Of a DNA stretch of 64,000 nucleotides, positions 39,416 to 48,666 are shown in pieces. A program made the translations under genes and the position numbers. Within the stretch, counting starts at the first letter, position 1, and each line of letters opens with the position of its first letter. The stretch is taken from assembly GCA_021286855.1 (NCBI GenBank), contig JAJTBO010000015.1:1-64000 (forward strand), written 5' to 3'. Source of the stretch: Hyphomicrobiales bacterium (lineage in GTDB: Bacteria > Pseudomonadota > Alphaproteobacteria > Rhizobiales > Ancalomicrobiaceae). The notes below the pieces were generated by a model, which did not search any database, had not been told where the DNA came from, and saw nothing but the letters and a program-made list of their open reading frames with translations.

Positions 39416-40681
39416 ATGTCGACCGATCCCACGAACCCGCATCGCCCCGATCTGCTTCGTCGCAGACTGCTGATGGGCATGGCGGCCGCGCCCTTCATGG
39501 GGCTCGCCGCCCGTTCGGCCTTCGCCCAGGCTCCGGCCACGGCAGCCGTCAACACCACCGGCCTCGCCGTCACCGACACCGAAGTGACGGTCGGCATCCT
39601 CCACTCGGTGACCGGCACCATGGCCATTTCCGAGACCGGCTCGGTGCAGGCCGAGAAGCTCGCCATCGAGCAGATCAACGCCATGGGTGGCGTGCTCGGA
39701 CGCAAGATCAAGATCATCCAGGAAGACGGCGCGTCCGACTGGCCGAACTTCGCCGAAAAGGCCAAGAAGCTGCTCGTCAACGACAAGTGCGCCTCGGTCT
39801 TCGGCTGCTGGACTTCGGCCTCGCGCAAGGCGGTGTTGCCGGTCTTCGAGCAGTACAACGGCATGCTCTACTACCCGACCTTCTACGAAGGCCTGGAGCA
39901 GTCGAAGAACGTGATCTACACCGGTCAGGAGGCGACGCAGCAGATCATCGCCGGTCTGGACTGGGTCAACAAGACCAAGGGCGCCAAGACCTTCTACCTG
40001 CTCGGTTCGGACTACATCTGGCCGCGCACCTCCAACAAGATCGCCCGCAAGCACATCGAGGGGCATCTCGCCGGCGGCAAGGTCGTCGGCGAGGAGTACT
40101 TCCCGCTCGGCCACACCCAGTTCAACTCGGTGATCAACAAGATCAAGCTGGTCAAGCCGGACGTGATCTACGCGATCATCGTCGGCGGCTCGAACGTCGC
40201 CTTCTACAAGCAGCTCAAGGCGGCGGGCATCGATCTGTCGAAGCAGACGCTGCTGACGATCTCGGTCACCGAAGACGAGATCGACGGCATCGGCGGCGAG
40301 AACATCGCCGGCGCCTTCGCCTGCATGAAGTACTTCCAGTCGCTCGACAACCCGAACAACAAGGCCTTCGTCGAGGCGTTCCACAAGATGTGGGGCGACA
40401 AGACGGTGATCGGCGACGTCACCCAGGCGGCCTATCTCGGCCCGTGGCTGTGGAAATACACCGTCGAGAAGGCCGGGTCCTTCGACATCGACAAGGTTGC
40501 GGCGGCCTCGCCGGGCGTGGAGTTCAAGGGCGCGCCGGAAGGCTACGTCCGGATCCACGAGAACCATCACCTCTGGTCGAAGACCCGCGTCGGCAAGGCG
40601 CGCGCCGACGGCCAGTACGACGTGATCTACGAGACCGCCGACCTGGTCGAGCCGGATCCGTTCCCCAAGGGCTACCAGTGA
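39416..40681 (+). CDS. urtA: UrtA, urea/amide ABC importer binding protein
   Basis: A 421-residue periplasmic receptor of the UrtA/FmdD/AmiC type. The leader RPDLLRRRLLMGMAAAPFMG has a twin-arginine-like motif. The mature protein has VGILHSVTGTMAISETGSVQ, the GCWTSASRKAVLPVFE ligand loop and NGMLYYPTFYEGLEQSKNVI, all typical of UrtA. GGGAGG lies just upstream of the ATG at 39416; longer frames include control DNA. It opens the urtABCDE-fmdAB unit. UrtA proteins bind urea, and relatives encoded with formamidase bind short amides. Confidence 0.93.
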   Translation: MSTDPTNPHRPDLLRRRLLMGMAAAPFMGLAARSAFAQAPATAAVNTTGLAVTDTEVTVGILHSVTGTMAISETGSVQAEKLAIEQINAMGGVLGRKIKIIQEDGASDWPNFAEKAKKLLVNDKCASVFGCWTSASRKAVLPVFEQYNGMLYYPTFYEGLEQSKNVIYTGQEATQQIIAGLDWVNKTKGAKTFYLLGSDYIWPRTSNKIARKHIEGHLAGGKVVGEEYFPLGHTQFNSVINKIKLVKPDVIYAIIVGGSNVAFYKQLKAAGIDLSKQTLLTISVTEDEIDGIGGENIAGAFACMKYFQSLDNPNNKAFVEAFHKMWGDKTVIGDVTQAAYLGPWLWKYTVEKAGSFDIDKVAAASPGVEFKGAPEGYVRIHENHHLWSKTRVGKARADGQYDVIYETADLVEPDPFPKGYQ

Positions 40682-40909
40682 TCGCCTGACGAGACCCGAG
40701 CACGGGGGCTCCCTCGCCGCCCGTCTCGCCGCCCGCCTCGCACGAGCGTCTCCCCGAAAGCGGCATGGGGATGCGCATCGGTGGGGTGGGCGGTCGGTTT
40801 CGCCGGGAACCGCGCGTTCCGTCGTCTTCGGTCCCGGTCGAACGACGGCACGCCGGCTTCCGCCGACTCAGGCCCGCTCCCCTCGTCTGAAGGGTCGAAG
40901 GAGAACCCC

Positions 40910-41836
40910 ATGTTCGAAGGCTATTCCCTCGGCGATCTCGCCTCCATCTTCGTGATGCAGGGCTTCGCAGGCCTCATTCTCTTTTCCGTCTTCGTTTTGA
41001 TGGCTCTCGGTCTCGCCATCATCTTCGGGCAGATGGGCGTCATCAACATGGCGCACGGCGAGTTCATGATCCTCGGCGCTTACGTGACGTGGATGTGCTC
41101 GCAAATTTTCCAGAATTACATTCCGGCGCTGTTCCCGATCTACTTCTTCGTGGCGATGGCGCTGGCCTTCGTCGCCTCCGGCGCGCTCGGCATGTTGGTG
41201 GAATGGGCGTTGATCCGCCATCTCTACAAGCGCCCGCTCGACACGCTGCTGGCGACCTGGGGCCTCTCGCTGATCCTGCAGCAGGTCTACCGCTCGGTGT
41301 TCGGTCCGCGCGAGGTCGGCGTCGATCTCCCGAGCTGGATGATGGGCTCTCTGCAACTGACCGACACGATCGAGGTGCAGATCAACGGCCTCTTCGTGAT
41401 GAGCCTGACCGTCGTCATCACCGTGGTGGTGGCCTTCCTGATGTTCCGTTCGGGTTGGGGCCGTCAGGTGCGCGCCGTGGTGCAGAACCGGGTCATGGCC
41501 GGCGCCGTCGGCATCGACACCGAGAAGGTCGACCGACTGACCTTCGGCATCGGCTGCGGCATCGCCGGGGTGGCCGGCTCGGCCTTCACCATGATCGGCT
41601 CGACCGGTCCGACCGCGGGCCAGCTCTACATCGTCGACACCTTCCTGGTGGTCGTCTTCGGCGGCGCCCAGAGCCTGCTCGGCACCATCCTCTCGGCCTT
41701 CACCATCTCGCAGGCCCAGTCGACCATGGAGTTCTTCCTGTCCGGGTCGATCGCCAAGGTCCTCACGCTGCTCGGCGTGGTCGGCATCCTGATGCTGCGC
41801 CCGCAGGGTCTGTTCGTCCTCAAGATCCGCCGCTGA
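40910..41836 (+). CDS. urtB: UrtB, urea/amide importer permease 1
   Basis: A 308-residue branched-chain-amino-acid-type permease. It has eight or so hydrophobic segments, with GLAIIFGQMGVINMAHGEFM near the N terminus, which is highly characteristic of UrtB/LivH. The C-terminal half has GTILSAFTISQAQSTMEFFL and ends LMLRPQGLFVLKIRR. AAGGAG is 6 bases upstream of the ATG. A 228-base gap separates it from urtA, as is common where receptor expression is higher. Confidence 0.93.
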   Translation: MFEGYSLGDLASIFVMQGFAGLILFSVFVLMALGLAIIFGQMGVINMAHGEFMILGAYVTWMCSQIFQNYIPALFPIYFFVAMALAFVASGALGMLVEWALIRHLYKRPLDTLLATWGLSLILQQVYRSVFGPREVGVDLPSWMMGSLQLTDTIEVQINGLFVMSLTVVITVVVAFLMFRSGWGRQVRAVVQNRVMAGAVGIDTEKVDRLTFGIGCGIAGVAGSAFTMIGSTGPTAGQLYIVDTFLVVVFGGAQSLLGTILSAFTISQAQSTMEFFLSGSIAKVLTLLGVVGILMLRPQGLFVLKIRR

Positions 41837-41846
41837 GGAGATGCCC

Positions 41847-42986
41847 ATGTCCGTCTTTTCCAAAGAACGCTACGGCTTTCTCGCCCGCTCCGAAATCCTC
41901 GGTCTCCTGGCGCTCGCGGCGCTGATCGTGGTGGTGGTGCCGCTCTCGCTCGACATCTTCCGTCTCAACCTCGTCGGCAAGTATCTGACCTATGCCTTCG
42001 TGGCGATCGGCCTGGTGCTGTGCTGGGGCTTCGGCGGCATCCTGTCGCTCGGCCAGGGCATCTTCTTCGGCCTCGGCGGCTACTGCATGGCGATGTTCCT
42101 CAAGCTCGAGGCGTCGAGCGTCGAGAACACCAAGATCCAGTCGACCCCCGGCATCCCCGACTTCATGGACTGGAACCAGCTGACCTCGTTGCCGTGGTTC
42201 TGGCAGCCGTTCAAGTCGCTGCCGTTGACCCTGATCGCGGTCGTCGCCGTGCCGGCGGTCTTCGCCTTCGTGATCGGCACGGCGATGTTCAAGCGCCGCG
42301 TCGGCGGCGTCTACTTCGCCATCATCACCCAGGCGGTCGCCGCCATCCTGACCATCCTGATCATCGGTCAGCAGGGCTTCACCGGCGGCATCAACGGCAT
42401 CACCGATCTGCGCACCCTGCTCGGCTGGGACATTCGCACCGACCACGCCAAGTACGTGCTCTATTTCGTCAACGCGGCGCTGTTGATGGGCGTCCTGGTT
42501 CTCGGCTACTTCGTCCGCGCCTCCAAGCTCGGACGCATCCTGGTCGCCATGCGCGACAAGGAGGATCGGGTCCGCTTCTCCGGCTATTCGGTGGCGAGCT
42601 TCAAGACCTTCGTCTTCTGTCTGGCGGCGGCGTTGGCGGCCGTGGGCGGCGCGATGTTCACCCTGCAGGTCGGGTTCATGTCGCCCTCCTTCGTCGGCAT
42701 CGTGCCGTCGATCGAGATGGTGATCTACACCGCGGTCGGCGGTCGGTTGTCGCTGATCGGCGCGGTCTACGGAACGCTGCTCGTCAACGCCGCCAAGACG
42801 GCGCTGTCCGAGAGCTTCCCGCAGCTGTGGCTGCTCGGCCTCGGCGGCCTCTTCATCGCCGTCGTGCTCGCCTTCCCGAACGGACTGGCCGGCATCTGGG
42901 GCGCCTGGATCGCCCCCTGGTTCGCCCGTCTCACCAAGTCCGGCTCGCACGGCTCCGCCGTCGCGAACGGCTCCCCGGCCGAATGA
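41847..42986 (+). CDS. urtC: UrtC, urea/amide importer permease 2
   Basis: A 379-residue LivM-type permease. Signature LCWGFGGILSLGQGIFFGLG is near residue 60, GVYFAIITQAVAAILTILII near 155 and AVGGRLSLIGAVYGTLLVN near 300. Two in-frame ATGs occur at 41841 and 41847. The GAGGAG ribosome-binding site abuts the first and is 6 bases from the second, so the second is used here. The gene starts 10 bases after urtB. Confidence 0.92.
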   Translation: MSVFSKERYGFLARSEILGLLALAALIVVVVPLSLDIFRLNLVGKYLTYAFVAIGLVLCWGFGGILSLGQGIFFGLGGYCMAMFLKLEASSVENTKIQSTPGIPDFMDWNQLTSLPWFWQPFKSLPLTLIAVVAVPAVFAFVIGTAMFKRRVGGVYFAIITQAVAAILTILIIGQQGFTGGINGITDLRTLLGWDIRTDHAKYVLYFVNAALLMGVLVLGYFVRASKLGRILVAMRDKEDRVRFSGYSVASFKTFVFCLAAALAAVGGAMFTLQVGFMSPSFVGIVPSIEMVIYTAVGGRLSLIGAVYGTLLVNAAKTALSESFPQLWLLGLGGLFIAVVLAFPNGLAGIWGAWIAPWFARLTKSGSHGSAVANGSPAE

Positions 42987-42999
42987 GGAGGATCGCCGC

Positions 43000-43767
43000 A
43001 TGACCACACAGCCGATCGGTCAAGGCATGGCCCCGGACTTCCTGCTCGAGATCGAAAATCTCACCGTCTCCTTCGACGGGTTCAAGGCGGTCAACGATCT
43101 CTCGCTCTACGTCGACAAGAACGAGATCCGCGTCATCATCGGTCCGAACGGCGCCGGCAAGACCACGGTGCTCGATCTGATCTGCGGCCGCACCAAGGCG
43201 ACGTCCGGCTCGATCCGCTTCAAGGGGCAGGAGCTGACCAGGCTCTCCGAGAACAAGATCGTGCTCGCCGGCGTCGGGCGCAAATTCCAGACCCCGTCGA
43301 TCTACGACGACCTCACCGTCTTCGAGAATCTGGAGATCTCTTATCCGAGGGGACGCACCGTCTTCGGCGCGCTCACCTTCCGTCGGGACGCGCAGGTGAT
43401 CGAACGCATCGAGGAGATCGCCGAGATGATCTTCCTTTCCGACCGGTTGCACGAACGCGGCGAGTTTCTCTCCCACGGCCAGAAGCAGTGGCTGGAGATC
43501 GGGATGCTGCTCATCCAGGACCCCGAACTCCTGATGCTCGACGAGCCGGTCGCCGGCATGTCGGTGACCGAACGGGTCAAGACTGCGGAACTGCTCAATC
43601 GGATCATCAAGGATCGGTCGGTCCTGGTGATCGAGCACGACATGAAGTTCGTCGAGGACATCGCCCACCGCGTCACGGTTCTCCACCAAGGCAAGGTCCT
43701 GTCGGAGGGGTCGATGGAGCGTGTCCAGAACGATCCCAAGGTCATCGAAGTCTATCTCGGACATTGA
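43000..43767 (+). CDS. urtD: UrtD, urea/amide importer ATPase 1
   Basis: A 255-residue LivG-type ATPase. Walker A is IIGPNGAGKTTVLDLICG, the Q-loop RKFQTPSIYDDLTVFENLEI is typical of UrtD, the C-loop is LSHGQKQWLEIGMLL (SHGQ in place of SGGQ, the family norm), and Walker B is LLMLDEPVAGMS. GGAGG lies 8 bases before the ATG, 13 bases after urtC. Confidence 0.93.
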   Translation: MTTQPIGQGMAPDFLLEIENLTVSFDGFKAVNDLSLYVDKNEIRVIIGPNGAGKTTVLDLICGRTKATSGSIRFKGQELTRLSENKIVLAGVGRKFQTPSIYDDLTVFENLEISYPRGRTVFGALTFRRDAQVIERIEEIAEMIFLSDRLHERGEFLSHGQKQWLEIGMLLIQDPELLMLDEPVAGMSVTERVKTAELLNRIIKDRSVLVIEHDMKFVEDIAHRVTVLHQGKVLSEGSMERVQNDPKVIEVYLGH

Positions 43768-43778
43768 GGAGGCGCGTC

Positions 43779-44468
43779 ATGTTGAACGTCACCGATCTGC
43801 GCGTCGCCTATGGTCAGTCGGAGGTCCTGCATGGCCTCGAATTCCATGTCGCGCCCGGCGAGATCGTCGCCATCATGGGCCGCAACGGCATGGGCAAGAC
43901 CACGCTGATGAAATCGCTGATGGGCATCCTGCCGACGAAGTCGGGCACGGTCGCCGTCGGCGAGACCGACGTCACCACCAAGAAGAGCCACGAACGGGTC
44001 GCCGACGGTCTCGCCTACGTGCCGCAGGGGCGGATGATCTTCTCCACCATGACGGTCGAGGAGAACATCGAGACCGGCCTCACCGTCACCGGCAAGTCGG
44101 AGGTGCCCGGCGACATCTACGAGTTGTTCCCGGTGCTTCTGGAAATGAAGAAGCGGCGCGGCGGCAATCTCTCCGGCGGTCAGCAGCAGCAGCTCGCGAT
44201 CGCACGGGCGCTCGCCTCGGATCCCAAGGTTCTCCTGCTCGACGAGCCGACCGAGGGCATCCAGCCTTCGATCATCCGCGAGATGGCCCGCACGTTGAAG
44301 CGCATTCGCGACGAAAAGGGTCTGTCGATCGTCGTCTCCGAACAGGTTCTCAGCTTCGCGCTCGACATCGCCGATCGAGTTCTCGTGATCGAAAACGGCG
44401 AGATCGTCCACGAAGACACCCGTGATTCCGTCGACGAGGCGAAGATCACGAAACTTCTCTCCGTTTGA
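43779..44468 (+). CDS. urtE: UrtE, urea/amide importer ATPase 2
   Basis: A 229-residue LivF-type ATPase. Walker A is IMGRNGMGKTTLMKSLMG, the UrtE-type Q-loop is YVPQGRMIFSTMTVEENIET, the signature NLSGGQQQQLAIARAL, and Walker B VLLLDEPTEGIQPSII. GAGGAGG lies 6 bases before the ATG, and the gene starts 11 bases after urtD. It completes the five-gene importer. Confidence 0.93.
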   Translation: MLNVTDLRVAYGQSEVLHGLEFHVAPGEIVAIMGRNGMGKTTLMKSLMGILPTKSGTVAVGETDVTTKKSHERVADGLAYVPQGRMIFSTMTVEENIETGLTVTGKSEVPGDIYELFPVLLEMKKRRGGNLSGGQQQQLAIARALASDPKVLLLDEPTEGIQPSIIREMARTLKRIRDEKGLSIVVSEQVLSFALDIADRVLVIENGEIVHEDTRDSVDEAKITKLLSV

Positions 44469-44512
44469 TCGTATCCGGAGCGAAAAGCTTCGGGTCATGG
44501 AAGGAGCGTCAC

Positions 44513-45742
44513 ATGCCTGAAACTTTGATCAAGGTCGATCTCTCGCAATCGGCCTATGAAAACGAGATGGTGCACAATCGTTGGCACCCCGACATCCCGA
44601 TCGCCACCTGGGTCGAGCCCGGCGCCGACTTTCTGGTCGAGACCTACGACTGGACCGGCGGCGCGATCAAGAACGACGACAGCGCCGAAGACATCCGCGA
44701 CGTCGATCTGACGACCGTCCACTTCCTGTCCGGCCCGATCGGCGTCAAGGGCGCTGAGCCGGGCGACCTGCTCGTCGTCGACATTCTCGACGCCGGCACG
44801 CTGAAGGGCGCCGAATGGGGCTTCAACGGGTTCTTTTCGAAGAACAACGGCGGCGGCTTCCTGACCGATCACTTCCCGCATGCCCAGAAGGCGATCTGGG
44901 AATACGAGGGCATGTTCACCAAATCGCGCCATATTCCGGGCGTGCGCTTCGGCGGTCTGATCCATCCCGGTCTGATCGGCTGTCTGCCGGATCGGGCGAT
45001 GCTCGAGAAGTGGAACGAGCGCGAGCTCGGCCTCATCGCCACAAATCCGACGCGGGTTCCGCCGCTCGCCAACCCGCCGGCCCCGAAGACCGCGCACATG
45101 GGCAAGCTGAAGGGCGAGGCCGCCGCCAAGGCCGCGGCCGAGGGCGCGCGCACGGTTCCGCCGCGTGAGCACGGCGGCAACTGCGACATCAAGGATCTGT
45201 CGCGCGGCAGCCGCATCTTCTTCCCGGTCTACGTCGACGGCGCCGGCCTCTCGATGGGCGACCTGCACTTCAGCCAGGGCGATGGCGAGATCACCTTCTG
45301 CGGCGCGATCGAGATGGCCGGCGGCTGGCTGCACATCAAGGTCGACCTGCTCAAGGGCGGCATGGCCAAGTACGGCGTCAAGAACCCGATCTTCAAGCCG
45401 TCGCCGATCGTGCCGCGGTACGACGACTACCTGATCTTCGAAGGCATCTCGGTCGACGAAGAGGGCAAGCAGTACTATCTCGACGCCAACGTCGCCTATC
45501 GGCAGGCCTGCCTCAACGCCATCGAATACATGAAGAAGTTCGGTTATTCGGGCGCCCAGGCCTACGCCATCCTCGGTTCGGCGCCGGTGCAGGGCCACTT
45601 CTCGGGCGTCGTCGACATCCCGAACTCCTGCGCCACGCTGTGGCTGCCGACCGGCATCTTCGAGTTCGACATCAATCCGACGGCCGCCGGGCCGCAGAAG
45701 ATGATCGACGGTTCGGTCGACATGCCGATCGCCTACGACTGA
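44513..45742 (+). CDS. fmdA: Formamidase FmdA
   Basis: A 409-residue member of the FmdA/AmdA acetamidase-formamidase family, which hydrolyses formamide (and acetamide more slowly) to ammonia and the acid. Characteristic segments are VHNRWHPDIPIATWVEPGAD, GPIGVKGAEPGDLLVVDIL, FGGLIHPGLIGCLPD, REHGGNCDIKDLSRGSR and YVDGAGLSMGDLHFSQGDGE, the last including metal or active-site acids. AAGGAG is 6 bases before the ATG at 44513. It follows urtE by 44 bases and precedes fmdB, the arrangement known from formamide users such as Methylophilus. Confidence 0.95.
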   Translation: MPETLIKVDLSQSAYENEMVHNRWHPDIPIATWVEPGADFLVETYDWTGGAIKNDDSAEDIRDVDLTTVHFLSGPIGVKGAEPGDLLVVDILDAGTLKGAEWGFNGFFSKNNGGGFLTDHFPHAQKAIWEYEGMFTKSRHIPGVRFGGLIHPGLIGCLPDRAMLEKWNERELGLIATNPTRVPPLANPPAPKTAHMGKLKGEAAAKAAAEGARTVPPREHGGNCDIKDLSRGSRIFFPVYVDGAGLSMGDLHFSQGDGEITFCGAIEMAGGWLHIKVDLLKGGMAKYGVKNPIFKPSPIVPRYDDYLIFEGISVDEEGKQYYLDANVAYRQACLNAIEYMKKFGYSGAQAYAILGSAPVQGHFSGVVDIPNSCATLWLPTGIFEFDINPTAAGPQKMIDGSVDMPIAYD

Positions 45743-45843
45743 GGCGAACAGCGGCCGGGCGTTCGCAGCGCTCGGCCGTCGGCCGCCGCCCCTCGCGCGA
45801 GGCGGCGCGCCACTGTCGCTCAGAGCCCGCCGGAGACATTTCG

Positions 45844-46191
45844 ATGCCGATCTACGACTACGAATGCGAGAGCTGCGGTCCGTTCCGCGAGATGCGGCCG
45901 ATGGCGGAGTCCGCCGCCCCCTGCGCCTGCCCGGTCTGCGCGACGCCGTCGCCGCGCGCCTTCCTGTCGATGCCGCATTTGTTCACCATGGACGCCGGCC
46001 GGCGCACCGCGCTCGCCACCAACGAGCGGGCGTCGAACGAACCGATTTCGTCGAAGTCGGAGCGGGCCCGCCGGCTCCATCCGGCCAACTGCTCGTGCTG
46101 CAAGCCGGGGGCCAAACAACGCGCGACGGTGTTTCGCGCCGACGGCGCCAAATCCTTCCCGACGGCGCGTCCTTGGATGATCAGCCACTGA
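45844..46191 (+). CDS. fmdB: FmdB zinc-ribbon protein
   Basis: A 115-residue protein starting MPIYDYECESCGPFREMRPM, the canonical FmdB regulatory/zinc-ribbon N terminus. A second cysteine pair CACPVCATPSPRAF completes the ribbon. A third cluster (CSCCKPG) near residue 92 is an addition. GGAG is 8 bases before the ATG. In Methylophilus, FmdB was proposed to control the amidase; here it closes the urt-fmd unit. Confidence 0.92.
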   Translation: MPIYDYECESCGPFREMRPMAESAAPCACPVCATPSPRAFLSMPHLFTMDAGRRTALATNERASNEPISSKSERARRLHPANCSCCKPGAKQRATVFRADGAKSFPTARPWMISH

Positions 46192-46282
46192 TCGAGGGCG
46201 TGCGGTTTCGTCGATCGCGCGTGGGGCACGATCCCGCCGAGCCAATCGATCACCCTTCAGGAGAACTCATTGGCGGGGAATT

Positions 46283-47362
46283 TGGACTTCGTCGCAATCC
46301 GATGTCGTCCATTCGCTGTCCCCCTTCAGTCGTGACACCCTTCGTTCCGAACTCTACGTCCGCCAACTCGCCAAGGTCGGCGAGCAACTCGTCTCGATCA
46401 CCCAGGACGTCGGGCAGGACGCGAGCGGCGAGTTCATCCGCAAGATCCTGAACGTCTTCGACGAGCACCAGAGCCGCGAGACGGCCAAGCACGTCCATCG
46501 CTCGATGTGCGAGAACGCGCGACAGGGCTTCTGGAACGGCGCGCCGCCGCCCTTCGGCTATCGGGTCGAGGTGAAGGAGCGGCGTGGCAACGAGGACAAG
46601 AAGATCCTCGTCGTCGAGGACGAGGAGGCGCGCGTCGTCAACGGCCGACACTGCTCGCCGGCATCGCGCGTTGCGGGCATGTGGTGCGGCGCTGATCCAG
46701 AACACCGCAAGAGCTGGCGCTATCGCTACTATTGCTGTTCCCGCAAGCTCAAGGAGGGCGCTTTCGCCTGTGACGGCTTCCGCATGCCGATGGATCGGCT
46801 CGACGAGATCGTCGTCGGCGAGGTGCTCCGCAGCGTCCTCGCTCCCGATCATCTGAAGGCGATCCTCGATCGGTGGCTCACCAATGCCGCGCGGCGCGAG
46901 GACGAGGACGGAAGACGCCTCCAGGATCTGAAGCAGGCCCACGCCGAGACGATCGCCGGCATCGCCCGTCTCCTCGACCTCGTCGAGAAGGGGCCCATGG
47001 AGGCCGAAGACCCGAATCTCCGGGAGAAATTGGTCGGGCTGAAGTTCCGCCGCGACGAACTCGCGCGCGAGGTCGCGGATCTGTCGCGGTGCATGGCGTC
47101 GGACGAGCCGACGATCACGCAGGAGAAGGTCGAGCGTCTCGGGCTGCTGCTTCGCGACAAGCTTCAGCACGGCTCGGCCGAGCTACGGCAGGTCTATGCA
47201 CGGCAGGTGATCGGTGAAGTGACGGGGAATGAAGGAGAAATCCGGATCAACGGATCGAAGGCGGTGCTCGCCAGATGCGCAGCCGAGTCGCCGGGCGAAG
47301 ATCCGCCCGCAGTTCTCTCTTTTGTTCAGGAGTGGCGCGCCCGAAAGGATTCGAACCTCTGA
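46283..47362 (+). pseudogene. Truncated, rearranged large serine recombinase
   Basis: From 46304 the frame reads VVHSLSPFSRDTLRSELYVR and continues through HQSRETAKHVHRSMCENARQGFWNGAPPPFGY, the conserved end of the resolvase domain and start of the recombinase domain. The N-terminal part with the catalytic serine is missing. After EDEEARVV about 100 residues of the normal recombinase domain are deleted. The zinc-ribbon region is scattered over three frames (TLLAGIARCGH and CGAALIQNT appear out of frame) before the frame is restored at YRYYCCSRKLKEG. The coiled-coil C terminus is intact and reads into the tRNA. It is a non-functional relic of an integrative element. Confidence 0.85.
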
Positions 47363-47409
47363 CCCCCAGATTCGTAGTCTGGTGCTCTATCCAGCTGAGC
47401 TACGGGCGC
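47333..47409 (-). tRNA. tRNA-Arg (anticodon ACG)
   Basis: A 77-nt cloverleaf with encoded CCA. The acceptor stem pairs GCGCCCG with CGGGCGC, and D-arm TAGCTCAGCTGGATAGAGC is standard. The anticodon stem-loop is CCAGA-CTACGAA-TCTGG with ACG at the reading position, and the T-arm contains GGTTCGAATCC. The variable loop is short. The recombinase relic ends at its 3' side, the usual integration target. Confidence 0.97.
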
Positions 47410-47768
47410 CTGCCTCGACGTACCGGAGGCGTGGCCCCCGCGTCGGAGGCGTTCTCTAAACGGTTCCGCCCGGGCTTGCAAGCGCCGACGTCATGGTCGA
47501 CGATGTTTTTTCCACGGGTCTTCGCGAGCGGTTCTCCGCGTGAGCCGCGCCAGGGGGACGGCGTCGAAGGCGTCGGCGCGGTTTGCCTCCACGCGGCGCA
47601 GGGCCGAGCGGCGTCGCCGGACGTCGCACGCCGGACCGAGGACGTGTAGAAGCAGACCTCCGCCGCGGTTCGACGACGCCGTCGTCCGCGAACGCCGCCC
47701 GACCCGTTCGTCTCGCCGATCCCGCCGGGCGGGCCTCGGACCCGCCCTCGCCAGGAATTCCGAACCCC
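47410..47768. other. Intergenic region upstream of the DMT transporter
   Basis: About 360 bases upstream of tRNA-Arg and the DMT transporter. No family-recognisable frame; open frames are Arg/Ser-rich. It must contain the leftward tRNA promoter and the rightward transporter promoter, neither of which I can pinpoint. Confidence 0.4.
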
Positions 47769-48662
47769 GTGTCCGCTCTCCTCGGCCCACTCTTCAAGGT
47801 CGCCTCGACGCTCTCCTTCGCCGTCATGCTGGTCGGGGTGAAGCTGCTCGCCGATCGCATTCCCTCCGGCGAGGTGGTCTTCTTCCGCTCCGCCTTCGCG
47901 CTCCTGCCGGTCGTCGCCATGGTCGCCTGGCAGGGCGAGCTGCGCGAGGGGTTGAAGACGGCGCGGCCGGGCGGCCATCTGATCCGCTCGGTGGTCGGCG
48001 TCACCGCCATGGTGCTGTGGTTCTCCGGCGTCCAGCGGGTCAGTCTCGCCGACAGCCTCGCCATCACCTACGCCGCGCCGCTCCTGACCGTGGCGCTCGC
48101 CGCGCTGTTGCTCGGCGAGACGGTGCGTTGGCATCGCTGGTCGGCGGTGGCGGTCGGCTTTCTCGGCGTGCTCGTCGTGCTGTCGCCGCATCTCGGCGAC
48201 GTCGACCACGTCCTCGACGGCGGCGCGGCCACCGGCGCGGCGATGTGCTTCGCCTCCGCCTTCTTCATGGCCTTCGCCCAGATCCAGGTCCGCAACCTCA
48301 CCTCGACCGAACGCACCGGCGCCATCGTCGTCTATTTCTCGATCGGCTCGGCGATGGTGGCGCTGCTCACCGCGCCGTGGTGGGTGATGCCGAGCCTCGG
48401 CGATCTGGCGCTCCTGATCATGACCGGCATCTTCGGCGGCGTCGGCCAGATCTTCCTCACCCTCGGCTATCGCCACGCCGACGCCTCGGTGATCGCTCCG
48501 CTCGAATATACCTCGATGCTCTGGGCGATCGGCACCGGTTGGTGGGTCTTCGGCGAATGGCCGACCTCGGCGGTGCTCGTCGGCTCCGCGATCATCATCG
48601 GCTCCGGCGTCGCCATCGTCCTGCGCGAGCGCGCCCTCGGCCTGAAACGGCCCGAGACCTGA
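47769..48662 (+). CDS. EamA/DMT-superfamily transporter
   Basis: A 297-residue inner-membrane protein with ten predicted hydrophobic segments in two EamA repeats, starting near FKVASTLSFAVMLVGVKLLA. Conserved features include SGEVVFFRSAFALLPVV and YAAPLLTVALAALLLGETVR; the second repeat ends SVIAPLEYTSMLWAIGTGWW. Members export amino acids, nucleosides or other small metabolites; the substrate is unknown. The GTG at 47769 was chosen because it begins the first segment; the upstream frame is low-complexity shadow. It converges on pbpC, 4 bases away. Confidence 0.85.
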   Translation: MSALLGPLFKVASTLSFAVMLVGVKLLADRIPSGEVVFFRSAFALLPVVAMVAWQGELREGLKTARPGGHLIRSVVGVTAMVLWFSGVQRVSLADSLAITYAAPLLTVALAALLLGETVRWHRWSAVAVGFLGVLVVLSPHLGDVDHVLDGGAATGAAMCFASAFFMAFAQIQVRNLTSTERTGAIVVYFSIGSAMVALLTAPWWVMPSLGDLALLIMTGIFGGVGQIFLTLGYRHADASVIAPLEYTSMLWAIGTGWWVFGEWPTSAVLVGSAIIIGSGVAIVLRERALGLKRPET

Positions 48663-48666
48663 GGCC

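Noticed and set aside
46505-47362. Intact 285-residue recombinase starting at an internal methionine
   Set aside because: The frame is open, but it begins inside the recombinase domain, lacks the catalytic serine, contains an internal deletion with shifted frames, and ends inside a tRNA gene.
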